Below, piece after piece: positions 38,190-50,077 of a stretch of 64,000 nucleotides of DNA. The stretch comes from Hygrophila difformis (taxonomy: Eukaryota > Streptophyta > Magnoliopsida > Lamiales > Acanthaceae). Location: NCBI GenBank assembly GCA_030278955.1, contig JAOANR010000005.1, forward strand, positions 4,259,431-4,323,430, read 5' to 3'. The notes below the pieces were generated by a model. The model searched no databases and was not told where the DNA came from. It saw only the letters and a list, made by a program, of their open reading frames with translations. The first letter of the stretch is position 1, and every line of letters begins with the position of its first letter. The position numbers and the translations under genes are program-made.

Positions 38190-41100
38190 TTTAAAAATAT
38201 TCAAACAGCCCATTCATATATAATTTAAAGATAATACATCAAAGTTGCAGCGGAATTTAAATATAGGGCCAACATGGCCAAAACACGGGTTAAACAGGCC
38301 CGTTCATGCAAGTCGCAATTGAAGGCAGGGATTTAAAATAAAGATTTCCCCTAATGTTCCCATGTATGCATATGACGATGCATATTCTTCGTACTCTGTA
38401 AGAAAAAGGAGATATATGGTTTGGGTCAGCAAAAACGCGTTGAGTAAGTTAACACATAGCATGGGTTAGGGGTTTCAAAGCCTTTAAGTAAATTTAATAA
38501 AAACATTTCAACAATATTTAATTTAGCCGGCAATCCGGCGGCCGCAGCCAATTTCATAAAATCTAAGCTTTTTAATATATTTCCCGTTACGCCATCATCT
38601 CAACAATATATCATTTAGCCGGAGATCCGGCGGCCTCAGCCAATTTCAAAAGTATCATTTAGCCGGTGATCCGGCGGCCTCAGCCAATTTCATAAGTATC
38701 ATTTAGCCGGTGATCCGGCGGCCGCAGCCAATATCAATAGTATCATTTCTCAAAATATTTTTCGTTTCTTTTATAGTTCACCATTCACCAGGGCTCTTGT
38801 GACCGCAATCGTCATAATCAATATTTCCGCAGGAAAACATACAATCGCCCTTGGGGAATCTAACCCGCAAGAACTCAATACATCCTAGGGAAATAACCAT
38901 TCGCCAGGGCTCTTATGTCCACTAGCCGTTCGCTTGGGCTCTTATGTCCACAAGCCTTTTGGTCGACCATTCGCCAGGGCTCTTATGTCCACTAGCCGTT
39001 CGCTTGGGCTCTTATGTCCACAAGCCGTTTGGTCCATATTGATAATATCAAACTTGGTCACAAATCCCCAATGTTTCAAAAGAATTCTTTTAAAGAAAAT
39101 GTTTCTATTTGGTGTAACGAGATTTTTCAAAAGTATAGATATATCGTATTTCAACGTCTCGACCGTTTGTTTTGAAATTTCAAAATCTCTTTGATTTGAA
39201 AATCATTTGGCGTCACAGTTTGCGCCTTTTTGGTTTAAAAATCCATTTCTTAGGCGATTGTTTTGAAATTTGTACAGCATCTCAAAATCATCCCAATGAA
39301 CAACTTTTGTGTTTTAAGTTTTTCGGAAAAACGATGGGAAGCATGTCAAAAATCAAGTTTTCGACTCAAATAGTATGCTGTCAGGATCCAGGTTTGACAC
39401 CTTTCAAAGATTTGACTTTTTGACATATCAAATGAACTCCAAAAATTCTGAAATTTCATATGCATATACTAGACATGATTATATGCAACTTTTGTTTAGA
39501 ACTCAAAGATTAGTTTGGGCTAGAAATGATAGGAATAAGCTCCTCAAGATCGGTTATGAAATCTGTCATCCTTTGAAAATTCTTAAAACGCAGAATATGT
39601 CCGACAAGATTTGGGGTATCAAAACTTGATGAAAATTTCTGAAATTTTTACACAATATAGCTTAAGATCTTTGGATCAAAATCTTAGTTTTGAGTTTTCA
39701 GGTTTGAACACTCGAAGTAATAGAAATATGCTCATCAAGTTCGGTTAAGAAATCTGTCAAGGTTCTTGACATCGGTTCTAACGCAGATCGGATCGGCTCG
39801 AGTTCGGAGGTTCAAATCTCAACGAAAAATTCTAAAAACTTGCAGTAATGTTATAAACTCATAGATCTACAATTCTTATGTTCAACTCCAATCCTAGATC
39901 GGCCTAGATCCAAGGTCAAAATGGCTAATAAGATTGAGAGTGAAATCTGTCCAAGTTGTAAGATCCAGATTTAATACTGTTCGGTTTTGGGTTAGTTTCA
40001 GGTTTCAAAACAACATGAAAAATTCTAAAATTTTTACAGAAGCTAGATCTAAGTCTTAGGAACACTTTTCATGTTTTGAGTTTTTTTGTTTGAGCAGCTT
40101 TGGAGGTTCGAAAAATTCATACGAAAACGCTGCGTTGAGGGTTTCTCTTGTTGACAGATTTTAGAGTTTTTAAATCTCTATGTTTGGTTGCATTTTAAGT
40201 CACCCAAAACCATAGTAAGGTTAACTTACAGTGGGGATGATGTCTAGGAAGTCACGGGGTCGTCCGGAATCCACGGGATGTCACGAACGAATCTCTTCCA
40301 CCCGATTTATTCTTCCCTTGTCTCCGATTTGTGTTTGAATACGAAGATTCATAAGTTAGGTTGATGTTTATGATCTTAAAATCATAAGGAAACTTAACTA
40401 ACATCTTACCAACAATCCAAAGCCTGCAATCCTTGATCTACACACTTCCTCGGTCGGATTTGGTTGCCGGAAAGTCGCCGGAAAGTCCGCCGGAAGGGTG
40501 TTTGGCTTTGGGAGAGTTTTGGGAGAGTTTTGGAGGAAACTTTGGGGTGTTGATGACTGAAATGAGGTGTTAGGGACACCTAATGACGTCCAAAATATGC
40601 CTCCCCCGTGATCAAGCAAGATTCCCGCGTTGGGGCCAAGGAATATGGCAAGAAAGTCGCCAAATCGCGACAAACGGCTGCTGTCAGGCCTCCCACGCGG
40701 TGGTGGCGCGGTTTCTTGCAAGAAACCGCGCGGGGTGCGCGCCGGCCCCGGCTGGGCTGCGGTCCGTGCCGGGCCGTGCGATCCGTCGGGCCTTTTCTTC
40801 TCTCTTTCGGACTTCTATCCTCCTACGTTTTCGGCCTCGATTTTTCGGGTCATTCTTGGATCATAAATTCTTATCTTAAGTTTATCTTGACTCAAATGAA
40901 TTTCATATTTGAGATCTTAAGTCCGTCGGTTTCGGGTTCGTCGACTTCCAATTCGTCGTCTATTGATTCTCGTGCCATAACTTGTATCATTAAATTTCTT
41001 CCGACTTCACGGGTTCTTGGAATTAAAAATCTTTTCCTTCATGAACTTAATTCCAAATTTTGTTACTCAATTCATGGAATGTCTTCGGGCTTCCTTTCCC

Positions 41101-41254
41101 TCTTTTATTCCATTTTGAATTTAAATCTATCGTCCTTTCATATCCGAGCAATGATTTATTGTGATAAATTATTTTCTTCTTCTCGGATATATTTCGACAT
41201 TGATCGGAATAAATTTTTATTCCCTTGAACGTTGATTAAAATTCGGGGTATTAA
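38190..41254 (-). repeat. Family B LTR, array unit 3 (head and tail truncated)
   Basis: A copy of unit 2 with only a few base differences seen by eye. It ends at GGGGTATTA, where it joins directly to LTR-head sequence TTTCTCCGAGCTCAC of the next piece without the internal remnant. Confidence 0.85.
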
Positions 41255-42036
41255 ATTTCTCCGAGCTCACTAAAGAGATGCAAGGCTATGGTTTTTCAGA
41301 ATTTAAAATATTCAAACAGCCCATTCATATATAATTTAAAGATAATACATCAGAGTTGCAGCGGAAAATAATATTTACATATATAGTGCAGCGGAATTTA
41401 AATATAGGGCCAACATGGCCAAAACACGGGTTAAACAGGCCCGTTCATGCAAGTCGTAATTAAATGCAGGGATTTAAAATAAAGATTTCCCCTAATGTTC
41501 CCATGTATGCATATGACGATGCATATTCTTCGTACTCTGTAAGAAAAAGGAGATATATGGTTTGAGTCAGCAAAAACGCGCTGAGTAAGTTAACACATAG
41601 CATGTGTTAGGGGTTTCAAAGTCTTTAATTAAAAATTTATAAAACATTTCTTGTAGGTAATGCCCAATTTAAGTTAATCATCCACTAATAAATAAATGGC
41701 ATGATTTAAAGACATGAATAATGCCGTAAGTAAGTAAATAAAAATTTGAGCTTTTAAAAATTCTCCCCGATACGCCACCATCTCAACAATATTTAATTTA
41801 GCCGGCAATCCGGCGGCCGCAGCCAATTTCATAAAATCTAAGCTTTTTAATATATTTCCCGTTACGCCATCATCTCAACAATATATCATTTAGCCGGTGA
41901 TCCGGCGGCCGCAGCCAATATCAAAAGTATCATTTAGCCGGTGATCCGGCGGCCTCAGCCAATTTCAAAAATATCATTTCTCATTATTTTTCGTTTCTTT
42001 TATAGTTCACCATTCACCAGGGTTCTTTTATAGTTT
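41255..42036 (-). repeat. Family B LTR, partial piece (unit 4)
   Basis: Matches the first 780 bp of the LTR of unit 1 (31650-32420), including the AGTGCAGCGGAATTT segment missing from units 2 and 3. It stops near CACCAGGGTTCTTTTATAG and joins to another LTR head. Confidence 0.8.
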
Positions 42037-44817
42037 CCCCGGTTTTGGTAACCCAGGCCGGGATGCCACCGCCACACCTCCCTAGCAAGACACGGTTTCT
42101 CCGAGCTCACTAAAGAGATGCAAGGCTATGGTTTTTCAGAATTTAAAACATTCAAACAGCCCATTCATAAGTAATTTAAAAATAATACATCAAAGTTGCA
42201 GCGGAATTTAAATATAGGGCCGACATGGCCAAACCACGGGTTAAACAGGCCCGTTCATGCAAGTCGTAATTAAATGCAGGGATTTAAAATAAAGATTTCC
42301 CCTAATGTTCCCATGTATGCATATGACGATGCATATTCTTCGTACTCTGTAAGAAAAAGGAGATATATGGTTTGGGTCAGCAAAAACGCGCTGAGTAAGT
42401 TAACACATAGCATGGGTTAGGGGTTTCAAAGCCTTTAATTAAATTTAATAAAAACATTTCAACAATATTTAATTTAGCCGGCAATCCGGCGGCCGCAGCC
42501 AATTTCATAAAATCTAAGCTTTTTAATATATTTCCCGTTACGCCATCATCTCAACAATATATCATTTAGCCGGTTATCCGGCGGCCTCAGCCAATTTCAT
42601 AAGTATCATTTAGCCAGTGATCCGGCGGCCGCAGCCAATATCAATAGTATCATTTCTCAAAATATTTTTCGTTTCTTTTATAGTTCACCATTCACCAGGG
42701 CTCTTGTGACCGCAATCCTCATAATCAATATTTCCGCAGGAAAACATACAATCGCCCTTGGGGAATCTAACCCGCAAGAACTCAAATACATCCTAGGGAA
42801 TAACCATTCGCTAGGGCTCTTATGTCCACTAGCCGTTCGCTTGGGCTCTTATGTCCACAAGCCGTTTGGTCGACCATTCGCTAGGGCTCTTATGTCCACT
42901 AGCCGTTCGCTTGGGCTCTTATGTCCACAAGCCGTCTGGTCATATTGATAATATCAAACTTGGTCATAACTTCCGCAATGTTTCAAAAGAATTCTTTTAA
43001 AGAAAATGTTTTTATTTGGTGTAACGGGATTTTTCAAAAGTATAGATATATCGTAATTCAACGTCTCGACCGTTTGTTTTGAATTTCAAAATCTCTTCGA
43101 TTTAAAAATCATTTGGCGTCACAGTTTACGCCTTTTTGGTTTAAAAATCCATTTCTTAGGCGATTGATTTGAAATTTTCACAGTATCTCAAAAACATCCC
43201 AACGAACAACTTTCGTGTTTTAAGTTTTTCGGAAAAACGATGGGAAGCATGTCAAAAATCAAGTCTTCTACAGAAACAAAAAGCTGTCAGGATTCAGGTT
43301 TGACAACGTTAAAAGATTTGACTTTTTATCATATCAAATGGACTCCAAAAATTCTGAAATTTCATATGCATATACTAGACATGATTTCCAACAACTTTTG
43401 TTTAGATCACAAAGATTGGTTCGGACTATAAATGATAGGAATAAGCTCATCAAGATCGGCTATGAAAACTGTCATCCTTTGAAGATTCTTAAAAACGCAG
43501 AATATGTCCGACACGATTTGGGGTATCAAAACTTGATGAAAGTTTCTGAAATTTTTACACAATATAGCTTAAGATCTTTGGATCAAAATCTTAGTTTTGA
43601 GTTTTCAGGTTTGAACACTCGAAGTAATAGAAATATGCTCATCAAGTTCGGTTAAGAAATCTGTCAAGGTTCTTGACATCGGTTCTAACGCAGATCGGAT
43701 CGGCTCGAGTTCGGAGGTTCAAATCTCAACGAAAAATTCTAAAAACTTGCAGTAATGTTATAAACTCATAGATCTACAATTCTTATGTTCAACTCCAATC
43801 CTAGATCGGCCTAGATCCAAGGTCAAAATGGCTAATAAGATTGAGAGTGAAATCTGTCCAAGTTGTAAGATCCAGATTTAATACTGTTCGGTTTTGGGTT
43901 GGTTTCAGGTTTCAAAACAACATGAAAAATTCTAAAATTTTTACAGAAGCTAGATCTAAGTCTTAGGAACACTTTTCATGTTTTGAGTTTTTTTGTTTGA
44001 GCAGCTTTGGAGGTTCGAAAAATTCATACGAAAACGCTGCGTTGAGGGTTTCTCTTGTTGACAGATTTTAGAGTTTTTAAATCTCTATGTTTGGTTGCAT
44101 TTTAAGTCACCCAAAACCATAGTAAGGTTAACTTACAGTGGGGATGATGTCTAGGAAGTCACGGGGTCGTCCGGAATCCACGGGATGTCACGAACGAATC
44201 TCTTCCACCCGATCTATTCTTCCTTTGGCTCCGATTTGTGTTTGAATACGAAGATTCGTAAGTTAGGATGATGGTTATGATCTTAAAACCATATGGAAAC
44301 TTGATTAACATCTTACCAACAATCCAAAGCTTGCAATCCTTGATCTACACACTTCATTGGTTGGATTTGGTTGCCGGAAACTCGTCGGAAAGTCGCCGGA
44401 AGAGTGTTTGGCTTTGGGAGAGTTTTGGGAGAGTTTGATTGATGAAAATGGCTGACAATGGGGATGGGATTGATTACATAACGTCCAAAAAGATGCCTCC
44501 CCCGTGATAGATCAGATTCCCAACCTTGGGCCCCGAACATTGGCGAGAAAGTCGCCAAAACGCGACAAAACGTCGCTGCTGTCAGGACGGCGCGGGGTTG
44601 GCGCGGTTTTTAGCCAAACCCAGCGCCAAGTGCGCGCCACACTCGCCTGGACTTCGGTCCGGGCGGGGTCGTGCGATCCGTCGTGCTTTTCCTCCTCTCT
44701 TTCGGACTTCTATCCTCCTACGTTTTCGGGCTCGATTTTTCGGGTCATTCTTGGATCATAAATTCTTATCTTAAGTTTATCTCGACTCAAATGAGTTTCA
44801 TGTTTGAGATTTTAAGT
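42037..44817 (-). repeat. Family B LTR, diverged piece (unit 5)
   Basis: It begins CCCCGGTTTTGGTAACCC, missing only the TGTAACA tip, and runs most of the LTR length. It is more diverged than units 1-3 (for example in 42960-43500 and 44270-44680). It stops about 70 bases before the normal LTR end. Confidence 0.8.
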
Positions 44818-44918
44818 CGCCTCCAGCAGGATCTATAAAACAGACAAAAGCAAAGGGGGTCAGTACAACGTACTGAGCAAGGCTACGTGCCGGGGAGTAA
44901 GGGAAAACAGCACCTTAA

Positions 44919-44931
44919 TAATAATAACAAC

Positions 44932-45013
<82 letters not shown>
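44919..45013 (+). repeat. (AAT)n microsatellite
   Basis: About 30 near-perfect AAT/ATA triplets. The long poly-Ile and poly-Leu open frames on the other strand come from this repeat. Confidence 0.95.
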
Positions 45014-45018
<5 letters not shown>

Positions 45019-45034
45019 CAAAGCAGAATATAAA

Positions 45035-45150
45035 TAAAGCAGATAAACACCACACCGTCCCATACCGGTGCTTCAACCACGATCATACAATTGACATAAA
45101 TAAATCATCACACCGTCCCATACCGGTGCTTCAACCACAGACATACAATT
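45035..45150 (+). repeat. 62-bp direct repeat, two copies
   Basis: CACACCGTCCCATACCGGTG followed by CTTCAACCAC occurs at about 45049 and 45111, with similar flanks including CATACAATT. Confidence 0.85.
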
Positions 45151-45314
45151 TATGCACGTGATGCATGGCCTAACATACACCTATCTACCCTATATGCAAA
45201 TGCAAATGAATATGCCTAGCCGGCAACCTAAACCCGGGCGGTATGAACCCACGGGTGAGGATATCATCAACTCCAACCCGTTACAGGGTAACATACACCA
45301 TCCCCGCAGGGACC

Positions 45315-45390
45315 ACAGGCATCACAGCCCAATCACAGGCATAACAGCCAAATCACAGGCATCGCAGCCAAATCACAGGCATCACAGCCT
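45315..45390 (+). repeat. 20-bp minisatellite
   Basis: About 3.7 copies of a CAGGCATCACAGCCAAATCA-like unit with few changes. Confidence 0.9.
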
Positions 45391-45900
45391 AATAATCACC
45401 CCGCAGGGCCATCGGGACTCAACAACACCGGTAAAGGCTGCCCGATCGGACATTTCCAGTATGTCCATCCATCCATAATGCAATACCATGCATTATAATA
45501 ACCAGCCCAAAAGGGCCAACATGAATAATAACCAATAATCCACCCCGCAGGGTCATCGGGACTCAACAACACCGGTAAAGGCTGCCCGATCGGACATTTC
45601 CAATATGTCCATCCATCCATAATGCAATACCATGCATTATAATAACCAGCCCAAAAGGGCCAACAGGAATAACAACCAATAATCCACCCTGCAGGGTCAT
45701 CGGGACTCAACAACACCGGTAAAGGATGCCCGATCGGATATTTCCAATATGTTCGTAATCTCATAATGCAATATCATGCATTATAATAACCACCCCAAAA
45801 GGGTAACAGATATAACAGTCAATAATACACCCCGCAGGGCCATCGGGACTCAACAACACCTGTGAAGGTTGCCCGATCTATCATAAATATCATAACAACC
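45391..45900 (+). repeat. 144-bp tandem repeat, about 3.5 copies
   Basis: CACCCCGCAGGG(C/T)CATCGGG recurs at about 45398, 45541, 45685 and 45828. Each copy continues with CTCAACAACACCGGTAAAGG, GCCCGATCGGA and a CATGCATTATAATAACC segment. Copies are 90 percent or more alike by eye, except the last. Confidence 0.9.
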
Positions 45901-46266
45901 CATCGGGTTAATAACCGTCAATTCCAATGCAATAACATGCATATGACAATACAGTGATATTCAAGCACCTACACACTAGGTTCGCATGCTTCTCAACATA
46001 TAAGGAATTCAATACATATGAGATAGCCCCAAGGCTAAGGCATTAGTGATATAATAATTCAACAGTTTCCCTAAGCAATTCAACAACCCACACGGGCCAA
46101 TTGATTAACCCACGGTTTACCAATAATATTTGGGGAAGTCATAACAATAATTGGTGCAAAGAAAACATCATTATAGGATCAAAATCGCACAAAAAGGGGG
46201 CCAAACAGGGCCTTTCTGCGCTCACGGCGCACACGCGCGCGTAAAACGCGTGACATACGCAGCCCA

Positions 46267-46525
46267 GTACTGTAGCGATTACTGTAGCAATTACTGTAGC
46301 GATTACTGTAGCGAGTTACTGCGGTAACTACTGTAGCGAGTTACTGCGGTAACTACTGTACAAGTTACTGTGGTGGTTACTGTTCAAATTACCGTGGTAA
46401 TTACTGTTGCGAATTACTGCGGTAATTACTGTTGCGAATTACTGCGGTAACTACGCGAGTTACCGCGGTAATTACTGTACAGTTACTGTAGCAGTACTGT
46501 AGCAGTTACTGTAGCAGTTACTGTT
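46267..46525 (+). repeat. TTACTGTAGC minisatellite
   Basis: Over twenty tandem and variant copies of TTACTGTAGC(G/A) or TTACTGCGGTAA. The core GCTAC-T-GTAGC is palindromic. A similar array built on CTACTGTAGCACGCGG lies in the LTRs of the intact element (47622-47690 and 55929-55996). Confidence 0.9.
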
Positions 46526-47047
46526 CATCGTCTTCTCCGATTTTCCAATCGGTTTTCCGGCGATTTCGCCGGAATCCGACCCCCAAATACCCCCCCAAAC
46601 ACGTAATTTAAGCAATATAATCCCTTGCCTGAAGTCTTCCAACAATAATCAACCTTCGATTCGTTGATTCCAAGCTTCGATTCAAGCCGATCTTAGCTAG
46701 TACAAAAGATTCCCCAACCGATTTGAGCAAGAAAATGGAGATTGGAAGGGTTTTGACACCAACCCTAACTCACCAAAGAAGAGTGACGGGAAAGAGGGGA
46801 AGAGAGGAGTGAAATGGGTTTCCAATGCCCAAAAATCTGATTTTTAAGAGTCAAAAATGGAACCGGGTCGGGTCATGGGTCTCGGGTCGGGTCGGAATGT
46901 GGGTTAAAAGGGTTACACCACTTGTCTTGACCACATTGCACCCATTTGAGCACTTGACTCTTATTATCTTTTGGGTTTGAACCCACTTATTCTCCCACTT
47001 CCTTAAAATCATTCAAAACCATAGCCAATTTCATAAGTATCATTTAC

Positions 47048-47392
47048 CCCAAAACTCTCCCAAAGCCAAACACCCTTCCGGCGGACTTTCCGGCGACTTT
47101 CCGGCAACCAAATCCGACCGAGGAAGTGTGTAGATCAAGGATTGCAGGCTTTGGATTGTTGGTAAGATGTTAATCAAGTTTCCTTATGATTTTAAGATCA
47201 TAAACATCATCCTAACTTACGAATCTTCGTATTCAAACACAAATCGGAGCCAAGGGAAGAATAAATCGGGTGGAAGAGATTCGTTCGTGACATCCCGTGG
47301 ATTCCGGACGACCCCGTGACTTCCTAGACATCATCCCTAGCAAGACACGGTTTCTCCGAGCTCACTAAAGAGATGCAAGGCTATGGTTTTAC
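47048..47392. repeat. Rearranged family B LTR pieces before the intact element
   Basis: 47048-47333 is family B LTR sequence in inverted orientation (complement of about 33870-34165). It joins at a shared CCCTAGCAAG to 47334-47392, a forward LTR head (AGACACGGTTTCTCCGAGC). That head is cut by the intact element at 47393 and resumes at 58107. Confidence 0.8.
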
Positions 47393-49800
47393 TGTAATAC
47401 CCGAGAAATCGCCATCGAAAATTTAAATCCAAAAATAAAGAATTGGATTTAAATTATTAAAACCGAAATAATTCCGAGAGAGCGGAATTTATTATTTATC
47501 GGAAGATAACAACTCGAAACGAGTTTATCGAATTGTCCCAACAATCACGGATAATTCCCACATTATGATTTTTATTTTTGTAGAGAAGGAATCTTAATAT
47601 ATATAAAAAAAAAAAAAAAAAATTACTGTAGCACGCGGCTACTATAGCACGCGGCTACTGTAGCACGCGGGGCTACTGTAGCAGCCGCGCTTTTGTCGGG
47701 AATCGGCCAACATCTCCATTTTTTTTCACCCATGATTTTGGGGTCTGATCTAGGGGAGTGTGGAGGGTATTGTGGACTGATATTACCACATACCCAACCC
47801 CTAGATCCACTCCATCAACACCAAAACTCCCTCCCACTTCCAAACTTCCAAAAACACTAAGTTGCAAGCATTCTTGGATCATTTTCGACGGAGAAGGCGA
47901 CCTCTTGGACGAGATTTTGGCATTTCTCAGACGTAGGTGGGTGGTAAGGAAGGTTTCCTCTTCGATTCCTTGGTTTTAGATTTCGGATTCTAGGCCCTAA
48001 CATCAAGTTTTTCTCCAAACACCTCAAATTAGGATTCATTCGGTAGATCTTGGAGGTGAGAGGCTGTTCCGGACGAAATTGGGAGTATAACCAAAGAGGC
48101 TTTCGACACTATACTCTTGAGAAGTAAGTTAATGATGTGCATATCAATTTTTAGAGTGTTTGGTTGAGTATTTGTTGAGTTAGAGTTCAATCTTCATCTT
48201 GTGCCAAATCTGTCAACTAGGGTTTCTATCCGAGTAGTTTATTTGTTCAGCATTTTTCGTCAAGATCTGTTCATTTTTGGTAGAACTTGTCTAAATGAAA
48301 AATGTTCCTAATACTTTAAAGATGATGTCTGTAAATTTTCATAATTTTTGGAATTGATTTGGTCGACGAAAACGGATCTGGTATTTTCTGCTATGTGTGG
48401 TGACAGATTCAAATTCCTAGCATGTTCAGTTTTGTAGTTCATATTTCTCCTAGCTATGGTCGTTTTTGATGGTCGACTTCTTCATGAAAATTGTTCATCT
48501 ATGTGTCTAGTTTACTCCTGTTAAATTTCAGAATTTTTGGAACAACCTTCGAATTGTTATGGATTTTTAAGTAAGCTGTGGTCGGATGAACACTGGTCTT
48601 TGCACCCTTTTGAAAACAAGTTTCTGAAATGATTTTTTTTGAGTGACTTAGAGTCCGAAATTGCTAAGGCCTATTTCTGAGAAAAATGTTTATTTTGATG
48701 TCGCCTAGCACCTGTAAAATTTTCAGAATTTTTCACAAAGTTTTACTACATTTCCTTATACGATTTTGGAAACTGCCACAGTGTAGTCTTACCGGTGAAA
48801 TTTGGTTTCGTACGTTTCGGTAGTTTTTGAGACGATTGCTACTCTTTGATGAATCCTATGAATTCTGGAAATGTAGATATATGTTGTAATGATTAAAATG
48901 TGACTTTTGAAACTTTGTGAGTTTTGATCGAGTTAGATGTTCAATTTGGAGGGTAAGTGCACTTGGCGTGGGCTCGTTGGGCCGCCCCCTCTTTTTGGTG
49001 GCCAAAACGGCGCCAAGGAAATATTATTATGTTGCGTGATTGTATGAGTCTATACTCCTAGGTTTTATCCGTAGGGGTTACCTAGGGCTCCGGAGTGTGT
49101 CTGTATAGGGTCCGCTGCTCTCACATTGTGGATACCGTCGGCTTGTGGACATAAGTGCCCAAGCGGGTAATTGATCCCAAAACGGCTAAGGCCCTGGATC
49201 GTCGATACCGGCAGCTTGTGGACATAAGCGCCCAAGCGGGTAATGTTTTGGATGTCCTCGATCAAAATGAACAATGGTGTGGTAAAGTATAGAAAGAAAT
49301 CCCCGTAACTTATTTTTACTTGTTCGTTAGATTAAATTCCTAACATTTTATTACCTCTTCTAAATCTTTAAAATTTGCTATGCTATCCGTTAACTTACTC
49401 AGTACCGTTTGTACTGATAAAATTGTTATTTCCTATTTTTTTTCGCAGAGTAAGTGTTGGCGCATTGGGATGGGATTCTCCAAAAATAAAGACTTGTCGC
49501 ATTTTATGATTATTTTAAATTTCTGCACTTTGGACTTGATACTGAACTTTGGACTTTGGTTTTTGGCCGTCTGTTGGCCCCATTTTTATTTGTTTTAGCT
49601 TCCGCACTGATTATTACTGTGATGCATGAGATACTCTGATTTTAATTCGGGCATGATTGAATAGTTTTTAAATTGTTTTTGAAAAATTGATACAACTTAG
49701 CCTTAGCATTTTTCTAGATGAGCTCGACTTGGGTCGGGTCTTGTTTAGAAAAGTGTGGCGGTAATGCCCTGGCCTGGGAAATCAAATCCGGGGTGTTACA
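47393..49800 (+). repeat. 5' LTR of the Tekay-like element
   Basis: It starts TGTAATACCCGAGAAATCGC and ends ATCCGGGGTGTTACA. It contains a TATATATAAAA box (47598-47608), the CTACTGTAGCACGCGG repeats, two GCTTGTGGACATAAG motifs (49141-49155 and 49214-49228) and the TCAGTAC...GTACTGA hairpin (49399-49417). Confidence 0.95.
47598..47608 (+). promoter_or_regulatory. Candidate TATA box of the 5' LTR
   Basis: TATATATAAAA about 205 bases into the LTR, followed by an A-run and the CTACTGTAGC array. If used, the array would lie in the transcript leader. There is no direct evidence of the start site. Confidence 0.4.
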
Positions 49801-49803
49801 AAG

Positions 49804-49816
49804 TGGTATCAAAGCC
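49804..49816 (+). other. Primer binding site (initiator Met tRNA type)
   Basis: TGGTATCAAAGCC begins 3 bases after the 5' LTR. It matches the 3' end complement of plant initiator methionine tRNA with a change (usual TGGTATCAGAGC), as is typical for Ty3/Gypsy chromoviruses. Confidence 0.85.
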
Positions 49817-50077
49817 CGGTTATTTTAAAGCTACTATTTTTCGGCCCACTATAGAGGCCCAAATTATTCAATATTATTTTTAAGCATTTTAAGTATTATT
49901 TCCATGGAAAAGGGGAATTTTATTTTTAAAACCCATGGGAAAGTATATCTTACAAATTCGACAAGTCTTAAAAAAAAAAAAAAAAAACTTAGTATTATTC
50001 TTGGGGGGGGAGCATGTGCATTAACAAAATTATTTTTTTTTGTGACATATCCCTTAATGTAAAATTTGCATGATTAG

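Larger units (their letters stand above)
44818..47025 (-). mobile_element. Third LTR family, internal fragment
   Basis: Sequence unrelated to family B overall, but with LTR-like features: the palindrome TCAGTACAACGTACTGA (44860-44876), which is equivalent to the hairpin in both other Gypsy LTR families here, and a GGGTCGGGTC-rich region (46863-46905). No LTR termini or coding frame are present. By the hairpin orientation and the repeat layout it is probably a minus-strand chromovirus LTR piece. Confidence 0.5.

Noticed and set aside
44860..45086. Poly-Ile and poly-Leu open frames
   Set aside because: Direct translation of the AAT microsatellite.
45396..45764. 122-codon minus-strand repeat protein
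   Set aside because: It is the 144-bp tandem repeat read through; the unit length is divisible by three, which keeps the frame open by chance.
45315..45900. CRISPR-like direct repeats
   Set aside because: Repeats are contiguous tandem units without unique spacers, in a plant retrotransposon LTR.
31581..47392. Centromeric satellite array
   Set aside because: The period is retrotransposon-LTR based, units vary in ends and age, and only about three regular copies are visible; it is called an LTR array, not a satellite.
47673..48039. Open frames of 60-73 codons in the LTRs (also at 55979-56345)
   Set aside because: Present twice only because both LTRs are near-identical; short, on both strands and without similarity.
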